A DNA stretch of 62,000 nt, from contig NC_049981.1 of assembly GCF_000003815.2 (NCBI RefSeq), positions 19,293,246 through 19,355,245 of the forward strand. The letters run 5' to 3'. The notes beneath the pieces were generated by a model. It saw only the letters and a program-made list of their open reading frames with translations. It had not been told where the DNA came from and ran no database searches. Source of the DNA: Branchiostoma floridae (lineage: Eukaryota > Chordata > Leptocardii > Amphioxiformes > Branchiostomatidae). This document shows positions 37,301-48,414 of this stretch, piece after piece (positions within the stretch are counted from its first letter, which is position 1; each line of letters begins with the position of its first letter). Both the position numbers and the translations under genes were made by a program.

Positions 37301-40300
37301 TGCATTGATGAACATTAGACATCTGGGTGGTAAGAAATGCAAGATAAAAGTTCCTCAAGCAACTTGAGCTTGGTGAACTGTTTATAGGTATAAGAAATTT
37401 TTTTCCGAGTTACCCGACTGGCTCTAGCAAAAACCTGCCAACCCTACTGTAGCCTTTTTCAGTTGCCTGCTAGCGCTGGCAAAAGACATAAAATTTGACA
37501 TTTGAGTAAAGAAAATGTTGTAAAATCGTTTTACAACATGTTATCTCCAGCAGAAAAAAGAGTTTGCAGAAACACTAGTAATGTACATGTATTTCCAGAG
37601 ATGTCCCTGTGGCACAACTGTTGCGGCTCTCATAGTTGTACTCCTTGGTTCTAATTGGTTGGTAACTGGGAAACCTTGTTAGAGACCTGTGGTCAGACAT
37701 CTTGTTGGGGGCTGCTCCATCGTTCGGAGGGGATGTAAAATTGGGTTCTGTGTTCATCTTGAGCCCATCAAAAAGGGAGGGACTAACCTGTAAAAATATA
37801 CCCTACTACAGAAACAGCAAGGAACCTTGTTGTCATAAGTGCCACTATGCACTACAAGGGTTACATGTACATGTACAACAACAAACAACAACACTTGATG
37901 ATGTATTTCCAAGGGCAATGATGATCTTTATCTATCGACAAACTTATGCCCAAAGGCTACCTGCAAGGGCACACATGGATAGTCGTATACCAGTCCATAT
38001 AAAATGCTTACATCTATTTAGATTTATCTGATGTTTCTACATACATAACTGGAGGGTTTTGCTCGGCAGAAAATGGTGAACGTAGCTTAGGCAGCCTCCA
38101 TACTGAAGTCCACCTGTGTAACATTAACAATGGTGGAGCAGAGCCCTTAAACCCATGTTGTATGACTCCCAAACCATACATAAAGCTGGGGGAAATGAAA
38201 GGCATTAAGTACTGCCTAAGGGAAAAGACAAACTGGGACAAATTCCCACGATCGGTCTACTGTGGACCCACTACAGACTCAACCACACCTACTGTTTGTA
38301 ATTATCCTGTTTAAAAATTGAGAAAACAGGCTCAAAATACCTGGTGCATATGTACCCAAAATACATTGTTCACCCAAAATTGCAGCTGCGCACCTTATTT
38401 TTTACTGTGGCTTCAAGCAACCCTACAGAAATATCTGAGTGCATCAGTGAAATTGTAGTCAAACATTATATGCACAGCTCCAATTTTGGGTGAAAAAAGT
38501 GCATTGAGTTAAAGTCCTAGTGGTGAATTGGGTGGTGCCCATCTCTATTTCTGTAGCCCTGGGCCACACAACTTTGTGCAATCACTATACAGTAGGGGGC
38601 TAGTCCACTGGTAGTGCTCAGTCTGTGTGTTCAACTACCACACTCTTTCCCAAATACTGAGCGCTAAGCAGAGAAAGCAGCATTTTTAATGTCTTCGGTA
38701 TGATTTAGCTGGAGATCAAACTCACAACCTACATACTGTAAGGCGACACTCTACCCACTTGGCCATTGCACTGGTCCAAAAATGCACATGCACCCAGAGC
38801 CCTGTCAGCATCTAATTTCAAGCCCTGTCAACAGATACTGTAAATGCAGAAATGCTTGCCGTGGATTAATGGTCGCGGTTTTCGCGGTGACCACTTCACA
38901 GCAAACTCAAAACCACCGCGAACATTTTTCTGTTATGGTATTAGACTGCAGTCTATGTTGATACCGCGAAATTAAAACCACCGCGAAAAGTCCTTTTTCC
39001 CGCTACTGCGAAATTAAATCCCCTCGAACTTAAATGCATTTACAGTATCAGGAGTAACTGTAAAATGGGTCTAAACCAGAACTGTCTCCAGCTTTACATT
39101 TTTTCCCCTGAAGACAGCCCTGGTCTATGCCACTTATTCTCCAAGCAGAGGTGTGGCTCTGTTTTTTTGGGACGTGCTTTAGATGATCTATCAGGCTTTC
39201 TTTTTTTTCCATGTTTTTTTTTTGCCCATAGACATGAAGAAAACAGGACAAAATAGAAAACTCAACAAAAACACCTAAAAGCATGTCCAGAAACAGTAGG
39301 AGCCAAACCTGGAGAATGGTAAACGTAACTGTCCTGCATACTTTACCCCAGGTTTCCATCAAATATTAATATTGATTTTTATTACATAGGAATTTCCACC
39401 AAGGTGACTTTCATACCTGGAATTGCTTACATGGCAGATGATTCCATAAGAAGTTAGAACGGTCATCAAAACTCCACCAGTATTACTACAGATACAGCCT
39501 TAATCTTTCATGGCATGTTACGTTCAATCTGCTAGTTGCGAAGGCATGACAAGTCTTTTTAAAACAGATTTATCACATTAAGTTAAGTCACGGTTTCTGC
39601 GGTTTACTACAGGACAACCGTGCCCTAATCACGGTCACATGAGGTTTCCGACCGCGCCGCCTATGCACAGCAGCGCAGCTACACGTGGGCGGGAATCCCT
39701 CCCATCTGACCGGCAGGATTACGCAGATGAGAACGGCCAATCAATCAGTCCCAACGGCTGCAGTAATGTCATTCAAACGTAACAGCTCTGGATCTAGTAA
39801 TAAATGAAGGGTTGTGTTCATATTTCATGGTACAAGGATCTTTTTCTAGGGAAAAAATTGCATGGGAGAGCGAGGGGCAGAAAGATGGAGTGAGAGGATG
39901 CTGTGGATTTTTCTCTGAGCCTTCCACAGTGTGGTGTTTTACAGAATTTAAGTTAAAATGGGATACTCTAAGGCTTCCTGAAATGTGAAATTAGAGTTAG
40001 AAGGCTGTAGCTACATGTGACCTAGAAGCATACCTAGTCATTCTAAATGCTATACTTGTCAGAAAATCTGCTCCCCTGGGTAAGGGGATGTAAACGTTTC
40101 CCATTTACAGAGATTGCTCTTTTAGATAAAGCAGATGGCAACTGATACTGTAGTGATAGGAAATGAAATACTAAAGGCAATCTAATTGAGACCAAACTGG
40201 TCAAGGCTAGGATGCTGTGTGAAAGATTTTGTTCAATCCACTTACAGTTATTGAAATTTATGTCAGTTACTAGACAGTATACAGTAACTGACAAAAAATG

Positions 40301-43300
40301 GGTGTGTACTTTGTCTTCTTTTACTGACTATGATCTTGCAGCTTGCTAATGATCATTCTGGCATGATTATTACAGTGTTCTGATCCACCCACACAGGAAA
40401 GGACCTCTACTCTTTTTGATAAGTGTGGTGGGTTCTTTAACAAGTGATGCTCGAGGTGCGGCCCTCTTAACACACTGGACCTCTATTCAGCATCCTATCT
40501 GAGGAACATCCCTGGCTGGGGCTGGAGCCAGGTACTCATTTCCACCTAGGTGAAGTGAGGAAAGTTGTGCCTTTCGTAACACACAACATTGGAGCATGTC
40601 TAAGAATTTGAATCCAGGGTCTCTGGGTTCTACGTCAAGACTAACACTTTAACCATTATGACACACGATGCAATACAGTGTAACACACATAATGTAGCTG
40701 AAATAAAAAAAATCACCACACCTTTCACAACCCCCAATGGAATAGCATACATAGTACTTAATCACAATTTTTATAACTCCACACCAAACCACTGTGGCTG
40801 TCATATCACAATGGCATTCATTTTTCATCACTGGGCTACGCCCTTCTGTCATTAATATTTAATGCATTCAGGATTGTGGATTAGGAACCACATTTCATCA
40901 CTTCAGCTCATGTGTGGAATATGGGATGACAGTACCGTAGATTAAGTTCAGTTTGCAGCACTTGAAATTCATAGCTCCTATAATTTTGATGGTCACTACT
41001 TAATTTTATGTTGATTTAAATGTTTAAATTAATGTTGAATTGGTAAGCTTATGTTCTGTATTTTTTGCATGCATCCTGATTTGTTATAGTTTTCTAAAGA
41101 ACTCCTTTAGCTTGGAAATCAGTTGCACTGACGAGACAACCCTGAAGATCCAAGAATGAATCAATAAAAATGGCACCGTGAAAATCAAGGGATTGTGGTG
41201 CCTTTGACTGGCATTTGCCAGGGAAACAACCACAGTAAATCAATACAAACCAGAGTACATTCACGGTACGACGAGTTTGCGGTTAGGCTGAGATGTCACT
41301 GTAAAAACAGCAGTCATATAACCTACTTCAAATATTTTATGACTTATACTTATAGTAACATGTATTGTAAGTCAGGCCTACGAGACACTTAAAACTGTTA
41401 AGTCCAAATTCAGGTGACAAACAGTAGAAAGAAAGAAATTGCACAGTGTTTGGTTACCACTAATGAGTCTGTGAGCTGGGCCATCACTGCAGTTGTCACA
41501 TATAAACAAGCTGTCCCCTCAGCACACACTACTGGGCACCCAACATAAACATCACCCACACATACTACATATACACACAAGGTTCATCTCTGGGGGAAAT
41601 ACTGTACATGCTCTTTAGTTCATAGGGATTTAATTTTGCAGCACGGAGAAATTGGAGTTAAGTTCACATTTGAAACAAGGGGAAGACAGAATTAGCATTT
41701 TCGTTGTGGCTCGGAGTTTGCGGTGAAAAAGTCACAGTGAATGCTGGGAACTGGAAATGTTAAAATGTTCAGTACATGTACAGACATAGCCTGGGGGTCC
41801 TGAGCTAGTAACTGTAAAATTAGAGGCTCTTGAATAAATCACTGAGTCACTAGGATGGCACCCAGGCTAGTAAGGGCACGGACTGCCTTCCCAACCACTG
41901 GCACACCCAACCTGTCAACTGATTCTGACATAGGGACCACCATGTACCATGAATGAAAACTGCAAACATGAAACCATCCTGAATAGTTTAGGATTGAAAG
42001 TAACCCGTCGGTAACAATTTTGGACCTCTTGCAGCTTTCTATGGTACTCCAGCAGAACTTTCAGTTTTTCAATCTTGTGTTCTTTACAAGCTATGTCTTC
42101 TGGTTGGTTCTGATTTGCACATTTGAACCTTTAATATAATGCATGTCAGAATTATATCTCAACTTTCATCATCACGAACTCCGACAGTGTACTATTTGTA
42201 GTACATACGTCATCAGCGGAGTTGAATGACTGGTATTAACAGTACCTATTCATTAGAGAGGTGGGGTTACTGGTAAAGAATGAGGTCTCAAGGGAGTCCG
42301 AAAACAGTACATCATGTATAATCCTATCTTGTGATAACATTGTGATAAAATTTCCAATTCAAGGTATACCCACTGCCAGCCATTGAAAAAACCTTTGAAA
42401 CAAATATGATTATATGTATTCTGTTGATTCTATAAAATTATAGCATCCAAAGTACTGTAACTGCATTCAAGTTCACGGGGATTTAATGTTGCCGTAGGGA
42501 GAAAGCGAGTGTTTGTGATGGTTTTAACTCGAGTCAATCAAGGGGTAGGCAGACAGAAGACAGAACAAGCATTTTTGTGAGGTCTCCGGGAAAGCTGTGA
42601 GTATGAAACCAACAAGAAAATTTCTGCATTTTACGGCATTTACAAGAATGAATCTATACTGTTTTAACCCTGTCCCAGCTGCGGGGCCCACTGTTTACAT
42701 TTACTCTCCCCAATGTTTGCCTTAGGGAAAGTCAACAGGAAGGAAATGAAATCTGTGGTTTTGGTGTTTTCCTGAAAAACCTGGTCATGGGCATGTTTGG
42801 TAACATGATTCTGTTGGTAACAGTTTGACTGTATAAGGCTGTGTAGAATGACACAGTCATTACTATTCTATAATGATTTACCTCTGACACCGTACTGTAA
42901 ATGCAGAAACTTTTGCGGTAGTTTAATGTTTGCGGTTTTCACGGTCACGGGTGGCCGCTTCACCGCGAACTTAAAACCACTGCGAAATTTTTTTCCATGG
43001 CAGTAAGAGACTAAAGGGTATGGTGCCACCGCGAAATTAAAACCACAGCGAAAAGTCCTTTTTCCCGTTACCACGAACTTAAATGTATTTACAGTATTTC
43101 CTGCTGTACTAAGGATAAGTACACAATATGCCAAATGTTTGCAGGGTTAGAAAAGTCCAATGGCTGATTGCCCGGGGCAAGTAAAAGTGCCGATCAGGCA
43201 AGTGTATATCTTGCCATACCTGGTAGTTGCCTGATAGGACCAATACACCCATTGGTGTGGCTGGATGTGGGCTGCAGATGTTGGTCCACTAGCCTAACTA

Positions 43301-45275
43301 CATAATGCTCACAGTAGCTCACCCAACAGAGCAGCACTAGAAGCTTGTCAGACTCACTGACTTGTCAAAGTGTCTGATACTGTAATGCTAGATCTAGTAT
43401 GGTTATGCTTCTTGTCATGTTATATGACATCTACACAAAGTGTTGATTAAGCTGGAAGAGTCTTGACTCCTTGGTCTTGTAAGTAAAACATTGTTACAAG
43501 ATTCAAGGTAAATACTAAAAAAAAGGATTTTGCTTCTGCCCGTAAAGATGTAAAAAGAGCGTAATCTAGATTTGGGTGTGTGAAAAGTTGGTTTGGCCGA
43601 CTTGCAACTTTTGCAACTGAATTTTTCTACACTTGTCCATCCCTAGTTTGGAAAAGGCTCAGTGAGAGTGACTTTTAGCTCAGTGAGAGTGACTTTTAGC
43701 TCAGTGAGAGTGACTTTTACACAGTGGAAACTGTGGTTGAAACACGATCCAGCTTCTAGCAGTGGATGAACAACTCACATGACCACACAGCGTGACCTAC
43801 AGGCATTTCACAACAAAGAACCAACAGCAGCCAGCATTTTTTCCAGATGGTTGGGAGAGAAAAAAATGCCACATACCGCTCCATTTTACTTTCCAGTTTA
43901 AGAAAATTTAAATGCCTCCTTTATTTAGGTAAGTGCCATGAAAGGAGAAAAAAGGACACATTTAATCATTTCAACATTTTCGTCTCAGTAATGAGGGTCT
44001 GCATGGGGGTCCCCATAAGGCATAACGCTTTATACTGAATACAGATGACCCCTACATATTACACAATAAAAACAATGGAAGGCAGATCACGCAAAAATTG
44101 TTCACCTTGCTACGAATCACGTGAATAAGATGGCTTTCCATATGAATTGAAGAAAATCAAATTAGGCTGCTTTTAATGCCTCGTGGAAACGGGGCATGCA
44201 AGCCCTCAATAATAAGTCTGTCTACAGTAGCTACTAGGGAGGTGGAAGGCTGGTGGAAGGAACTAAACATGACAGAATTTCTTGAATTCTCCAGTGGTTA
44301 GACACAACTGATATGCATTGCAGTGGGTGGGCGGGTAAGGGAGCGTCAATCATGACATTAAACAAGCTGAGACTTGTGATTTCCTCTTAGTCTTACGTCA
44401 ACTCTGCCAAACTGGCATTGCAACAATGTTTTATAGGTTTTTGGACTAGCAAGTGGTGGAGGTGCAAGAGCTGCAGGCACAAACTTTCAAGGAGGTTCCG
44501 GGGGCATGCACTCCCACTGAAAATTCAGCCCTCTGAAATGGCATTTCAACATATGAGAATGTTGATACCAGCAGAGTCAAGAGGATTCATTGATCATTCC
44601 CAACAACCTTTTGGGTATCTCCGACTGCGTGAGTGTGTGTGTGGAGGGGTGTCATCGGAACCCCCTGAACCCACCCACCCACCCCCACCCACTCCATGCA
44701 TATGGGCATGGATATCTACTTTCTGAAAGGTATTATTTATGCCCTTGTCAGGATCTCTGAAGTGGCTATGATCTAACATTTCCTGGGTTTCAGCAGGGGG
44801 TAGGGGTGTGTGAAATTGGCCAGAAGTAGGCATGAAAGTACTTTGACAGGGTCAGCAAGGGGACAAATGATCACTGTCAAGAATATAGGCAATGGCTTTC
44901 AGAGGAAGTACAGTTGCCTTTCAGGATTTTGTCATGGCGCTCCCTCATTCCCTCTCAAGTCAGACACACACAAACCATCAGACAAACCAAACACCTTGTT
45001 TGACAGCCAGCTTGCACCACTGTTTAGTTATACAAACCAAGATGACAGTAATGGACTCATGTTACAAGAGCTGTACCCAAAGTGTTTAGATAAGCACAGA
45101 GGATATTGGCCTTTAGAGGGATGATTACAGTTGTCTCTTAAGATTTGTCACACTCATTTCTCTCTTTTGCCAGACACTCCATATTTCTGATGAACTCGTT
45201 CCCAAGACCTTTTGCAAGAATGAGTCCATTAACCGCTAAGCACTATAGAACTCTCTTTCCCTCAAACAAACATGT

Positions 45276-45330
<55 letters not shown>

Positions 45331-46718
45331 CATGCATACAAAGCCACCACACAGACCAAACACCTTGTTTGACAGCCAGCTGGCAATAAAATAAAAAAAA
45401 CTCATATTAAAAGAGTTGTACCAAAATTGTTTAGATAAGACTAGAGGATGTTGGCAAGTTGGCAACTGTTACAAGGAACTAAAGAAATCCCCATGACCAA
45501 TCCCGGATACATGTAAGCTACCTCCTGCCAGGATGACTGACTCTGAGTATGACTATGACTGAGGATGACTTCAAAAGGGTTGGCATGCCTTTTTCTATAA
45601 CTTAGTATAAGACATAGCAAGCTATTCTAATTCACCGTTTACCAGAGCCAGCCCTCTCTAATTCAACATTTATTGTTGTTGGTTAATTATTCATGAAGCA
45701 TATTGGTATGAGAATTTTGTACTGCACATTTTTCTTACATATTTCAGGAAGTTTTTTTACATTTCTTTTCCACGTGTGCAAATTCTTCCTGCGCAGGAAA
45801 CCCATTCCAAACATTGCCCAGAAGTCTCAACAGAGTACCCGGTTGCGTCAGCATTCACAGCCTTTTGCCAGACACTCCATATTTCTGATGAACTCGTTCC
45901 TAAAACCCTTTGCAAGAACGAGTCAATTAACTGTTAAGCATTTGCAGCTTTCCTGAATTTACCGTTAAGCATTGCTGGGATCCCCCATGCAGACCCATTA
46001 AGAAACTCGTAAGAAACCCCTACCAAACACTTACCAGTAAAAGGTTGATGACTGGCTTGTAGTACACTGTCAGTTCCACCGTCCGTATGTCCGAATGTCT
46101 TGCATTGGCAACTTGCTGGCTGGCGTAACACTGGTAACCACCGGCATCGTTTTCAGTCACGCTCCTTAAAACCAGAGGGTTTTCTTCAAATATAGCGTCA
46201 TCACTAGTTCTAACCCAAATGACTGTGGGTTTGGGGCGCCCCGTCGCGTTGCAAAACAGCTCAACGTCCTCACCTTTCTCCACAGCTTGACTTGGTGATG
46301 TGTACATTATCTGTGTAGGCACAACGACTAGTAACTGGATACTTAACGTCCTTGGAGTATTTGTATAGACAATGCATCTGTAAGTATCTTCATCCTCTAT
46401 GGAAACATTGGCAATGACAAGATCGTACTGATAACTCGTGTCTCCCATTCGTTGCGTGAACAACGAGTATCTGTCATTGCGAATGACCTCTTGGTCGTTG
46501 ACAAAGATGGAAAGTTTTCCCTTCCCCCATATGAGGAATTCCTGATTTCTGTTGCGTATGTGACATCTGAGGCGCACACTGTCCCCCTGTGCTACCCCCA
46601 CCTGTGTTGCTGAGGACAGGTAGGGGTCGAACGACGGGTCCTTACTCTGTCCTAGGGCTGTCGTACACAGAACGACGACAACCACTAGGAACCTCAGTCC
46701 CGCCTCCATTCCCTTCAT
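34164..46718 (-). CDS. Three-Ig-domain surface protein, IgLON/lachesin type (3' end not found)
   Basis: Exons 46718-46035, 35380-35271 and 34342-34164 join in frame to 324 residues. Residues 8-23 are a hydrophobic signal peptide ending ALG. Ig1 has C52, W64 and C115 with DEDTYRC. Ig2 has C156, W168 and C197 with NDAGGYQC. Ig3 has C245, W257 and C299 with RDYGNYTC. N-glycosylation sites are N104, N157 and N296. The Ig1 pattern (LRCHI...W...IFVN...YDLVI.NVS.EDEDTYRC) is that of lachesin/IgLON cell-adhesion molecules, which act outside neurons and epithelia and usually have a GPI anchor or a membrane segment. That C-terminal part is not seen; the frame leaves the last exon in phase 1. The second ATG (46709) has the better Kozak context. 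An acceptor TTATTTTCCAG at 46740-46741 shows that a 5' untranslated exon lies upstream. Confidence 0.85.
34930..35270 (-). repeat. Row of about eight decoy 5' splice sites copied from the Ig3 exon end
   Basis: Read on the minus strand, the junction TGGAACAGCACTCAG/GTCAGT at the end of exon 35380-35271 is followed by about seven or eight further diverged copies of [TG]GAACAGCACTGAGGTCAGTA plus a TAGCTAGTCATG-like tail, at spacings of about 37-52 bp. Most copies keep a GGTCAGT or GGT[AT]AGT donor. Translation past the true donor soon meets a stop, so use of a decoy would truncate the protein. Confidence 0.85.
35271..35380 (-). CDS. Exon encoding first half of Ig3
   Basis: Acceptor TGTTTTGCAG precedes LAMPSELLEGSLATMTCIAA and then NPRPMFYWYRDGTAL; it ends in phase 2 before GTCAGTG. 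It carries the first Ig3 cysteine and the core tryptophan. Its donor region is copied many times downstream (34930-35270). Confidence 0.88.
35979..36411. mobile_element. 433-bp hAT-type MITE with perfect 8-bp target duplication
   Basis: The element starts TAGGGGTGGGTACCGGTAC and ends GTACCGATACCCAGCCCTA (inverted, two differences). ACCAACAC is duplicated exactly at 35971-35978 and 36412-36419. The interior is rich in AGGTCC/GGACCT repeats. No transposase. It lies in the first coding intron of the Ig gene. Confidence 0.9.
38690..38775 (-). repeat. tRNA-derived SINE head
   Basis: On the minus strand GGCCAAGTGGGTAGAGTG (A box) is followed by TTGTGAGTTTGATCTCC (B-box-like) at tRNA spacing. Confidence 0.5.
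38836..39047. mobile_element. 212-bp MITE, TACTGTAAATGC family, copy 1
   Basis: Starts TACTGTAAATGCAG and ends TGCATTTACAGTA, inverted, with TA at both edges (mariner-like). The interior has GCGGTTTTCGCGGT, an ACCACCGCGAA motif twice, and GAAATTAAAACCACCGCGAA. A second full copy is at 42893-43096, which defines the ends well. Confidence 0.85.
40380..40680 (-). repeat. SINE with tRNA head and conserved body
   Basis: On the minus strand TCATAATGGTTAAAGTGTTA (A box) and CTGGATTCAAATTC (B box) lead into a body whose plus-strand text includes GATGCTCGAGGTGCGGCC, CCCTGGCTGGGGCTGGAGCC and a CAGGTACTCATTTCCACCTA block. I recall such a body from many interspersed copies in amphioxus DNA; family name not certain. 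Confidence 0.55.
42893..43096. mobile_element. 204-bp MITE, TACTGTAAATGC family, copy 2
   Basis: Same ends and interior order as the copy at 38836-39047, including CACCGCGAACTTAAAACCAC and GCGAAAAGTCCTTTTTCCCG. TA at 42893-42894 and 43095-43096. Confidence 0.85.
43659..43720 (+). repeat. 21-bp tandem repeat, three copies
   Basis: CTCAGTGAGAGTGACTTTTA (plus G) is repeated almost exactly three times. Intronic minisatellite. Confidence 0.9.
44940..45965 (+). repeat. Interleaved local duplications around a CA microsatellite
   Basis: ACCTTGTTTGACAGCCAGCT with its following 90 bp occurs at about 44990-45110 and 45359-45455. GCCAGACACTCCATATTTCT plus TGATGAACTCGTTCC and about 60 more bp occurs at about 45170-45260 and 45866-45950. 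The copies are interleaved, so the block arose by duplication of a larger segment followed by loss. Not coding. Confidence 0.7.
45279..45328 (+). repeat. (CA)25 microsatellite
   Basis: Uninterrupted CA dinucleotide run of 50 bp. Confidence 0.99.
46035..46718 (-). CDS. Exon encoding signal peptide, Ig1 and Ig2
   Basis: A single exon of 684 coding nt holds the leader and two complete Ig domains without an internal intron, then stops in phase 0 at GTAAGT (46034-46029). Related vertebrate genes usually break between domains, so introns may have been lost here. The next coding exon is 10.65 kb away. Confidence 0.88.
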
Positions 46719-47034
46719 CAACACTGCGACACAGCTGGGCTGGAAAATAATGAGAAATTGAATCAGAGAAACATTTAAGCAATCAGTGATGGCGGTCTTC
46801 ACACAAGCAAGCATGCACACACACGCGCGTGCTAGAAACACACGCTAGAAACAGCCAAAAATTTACTTAACAAAAACTGCTTGCCTGTAAAAAAGAGTGC
46901 ATCATCTCACACATACTAGCAGACGACAAAATGTAGCAAGGAGGGATCATGAGTTATACTTATAGCTGCAAACGCATGCACATACTCCTTCAGGAGGTGA
47001 CCTTCCTTCCCGTTGGTACCAAAGACAGACAATC

Positions 47035-48405
47035 GCAAGTATACCGAAGTCACGGGTTCCGCACTGGGCGCCCAGTGCGGAATTCGTGGAGAAACTGGCG
47101 TCGGCACTCGGGGCCCAGTACGGAAGAAACTTCCGCACAGGAATTCCAGTGCGGAAGGGTTTTTTCGAGTGCTGAAGACCCGTCAGCACTGGAATTCCAG
47201 AGCTACACCTTGTCTCGGCACTCGTTTTCCAGTGCCGAACTCCGCCCAGCACTCGGTTTCTAGTGCCGAACTCCGCCCAGCACTCGGTTTCTAGTGCTGA
47301 TCTCCGCTCAGCACTCGGTTTCTAGTGCGGAAGGGTGGTTCAAAGATCGTTCAGCACTGGTTACCCAGTGCGGAGGTCTTTGAGCACTGGATAACCGAGT
47401 GCCGATCTACCTAAGTCACGGGTTCCGCACTGGGATTTCTAGTGCTCGGTGACTTTTCGGCACTAGAGGCCGAGTGCTAAGACCACTTCGGCACTAGAAG
47501 CCGAGTGCTACTATCATTTTAAGACCGTCAGCACTGGGTTACCAGTGCTCGCGTCCAAATTGTTACTCAAAAACATACTAGTACTCAGTATTTTAAATCA
47601 ATTTTGCCCTAGTCTTGTCTCTGTCGGAACTCGAAACAGCATGTGTGTATCATACGCTACATCCTACATGTATATAGTGTTATGTAAATGATGACCTCAT
47701 GTCAACAGTGTGTCAGCTTCGTTCCCTTTTTCTAAATTTCACGAAGATAAAATGCCAATAAATTACAGCTCCCTTTGTCGTGTTTGAGTTGCAGACTACT
47801 TTCAATCAATCGTTCGCATGCATCATTTGTTGATGCGTGGCGGCTACAGACAGTTTAGACAGTTCTACTTTGGTCACGAAAAAAAAAATGTCTAAATAAG
47901 AAAGATAATTGATATGTACTGTTCTTTGAAAACCCGACACGGATATTTCCTCCCATACGCAGCTTTCTCAGGCTCAAGGTGAACGATTTGTTACACTTCT
48001 TTTATGTATTACATTTGTATATGTGTGCCTTTAACTGCCCGGAACTGTAAATAACGTAACGCACTCCGAGGCAGGCTGTCAGCACTCGCGGTTTCAAGTG
48101 CGGAATATTTGTCGTCACTGGTTTTCCTGTGCGGAATATTTGTCGTCACTCGTTTTCTAGTGCGGAATATTTGTCGTCACTCGTTTTCTAGTGCGGAATA
48201 TTTGTCGTCACTCGTTTTCTAGTGCGGAAGGTAGTCTCAGCACTCGGTTTCTAGTGGTGAATCGGGGGTTTTCAGTGCTGAAGTCGACTCACCACTGGAC
48301 ACCTAGTGCGGACGTAACTTCGGCACTAGACTTCTAGTGCGGAAGGCCCCTTCCGCACTAGACACCGAGTGCTGAGAGAGGAACCCGTGACTTCGGTAGT
48401 TTTGC
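47035..48405. mobile_element. 1,371-bp TIR element built of about 24 GCACT...AGTGC hairpins
   Basis: The outer ends are inverted: GCAAGTATACCGAAGTCACG and GTTTCC-adjacent copy; the core TACCGAAGTCACGGGTTCC at 47042-47060 is exactly complemented at 48380-48398. CAGACAATC is duplicated exactly on both sides (47026-47034, 48406-48414), a 9-bp target duplication. Two arrays (about 47058-47560 and 48080-48380) consist of 18-20-bp near-palindromes of the form GCACT-(8-10 nt)-AGTGC with changing centres, for example the perfect GCACTGGGCGCCCAGTGC at 47061-47078. The middle 520 bp is unique and AT-rich. There is no transposase. A 9-bp duplication would suit Mutator-like elements, but the family is not identified. 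It sits between the divergent Ig and POLB genes. Confidence 0.85.
48096..48226 (+). repeat. 31-bp tandem repeat inside the hairpin element
   Basis: GTGCGGAATATTTGTCGTCA plus CT[CG]GTTTTC[TC][AT] is repeated four times with almost no change. This is a recent expansion of one hairpin-plus-spacer unit in the right arm of the 47035-48405 element. Confidence 0.9.
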
Positions 48406-48414
48406 CAGACAATC

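Larger units (their letters stand above)
36420..46020. other. Large intron of the Ig gene, repeats only
   Basis: No coding exon could be supported here. It holds MITEs (38836-39047, 42893-43096 and decayed relatives at about 36827-37000, 41604-41760 and 42455-42645), tRNA-derived SINEs (38690-38775, 40380-40680), a likely interspersed repeat at 37590-37830 (TTGTTGGGGGCTGCTCCATC), a 21-bp tandem repeat at 43659-43720 and duplicated blocks at 44.9-46.0 kb. Confidence 0.55.

Noticed and set aside
45145-45372. 75-codon frame with HTHTHT run
   Set aside because: The run is the (CA)n microsatellite translated; no coding support.
47013-47294. Open frames on both strands at the left arm of the hairpin element
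   Set aside because: They read through the repeated GCACT/AGTGC units and reflect GC-rich repeat composition, not a protein.
47058-48380. Palindromic spaced repeats as a CRISPR-like array
   Set aside because: The host is an animal, repeats vary in sequence and spacing, and the block has inverted ends and a target duplication, so it is a transposon.
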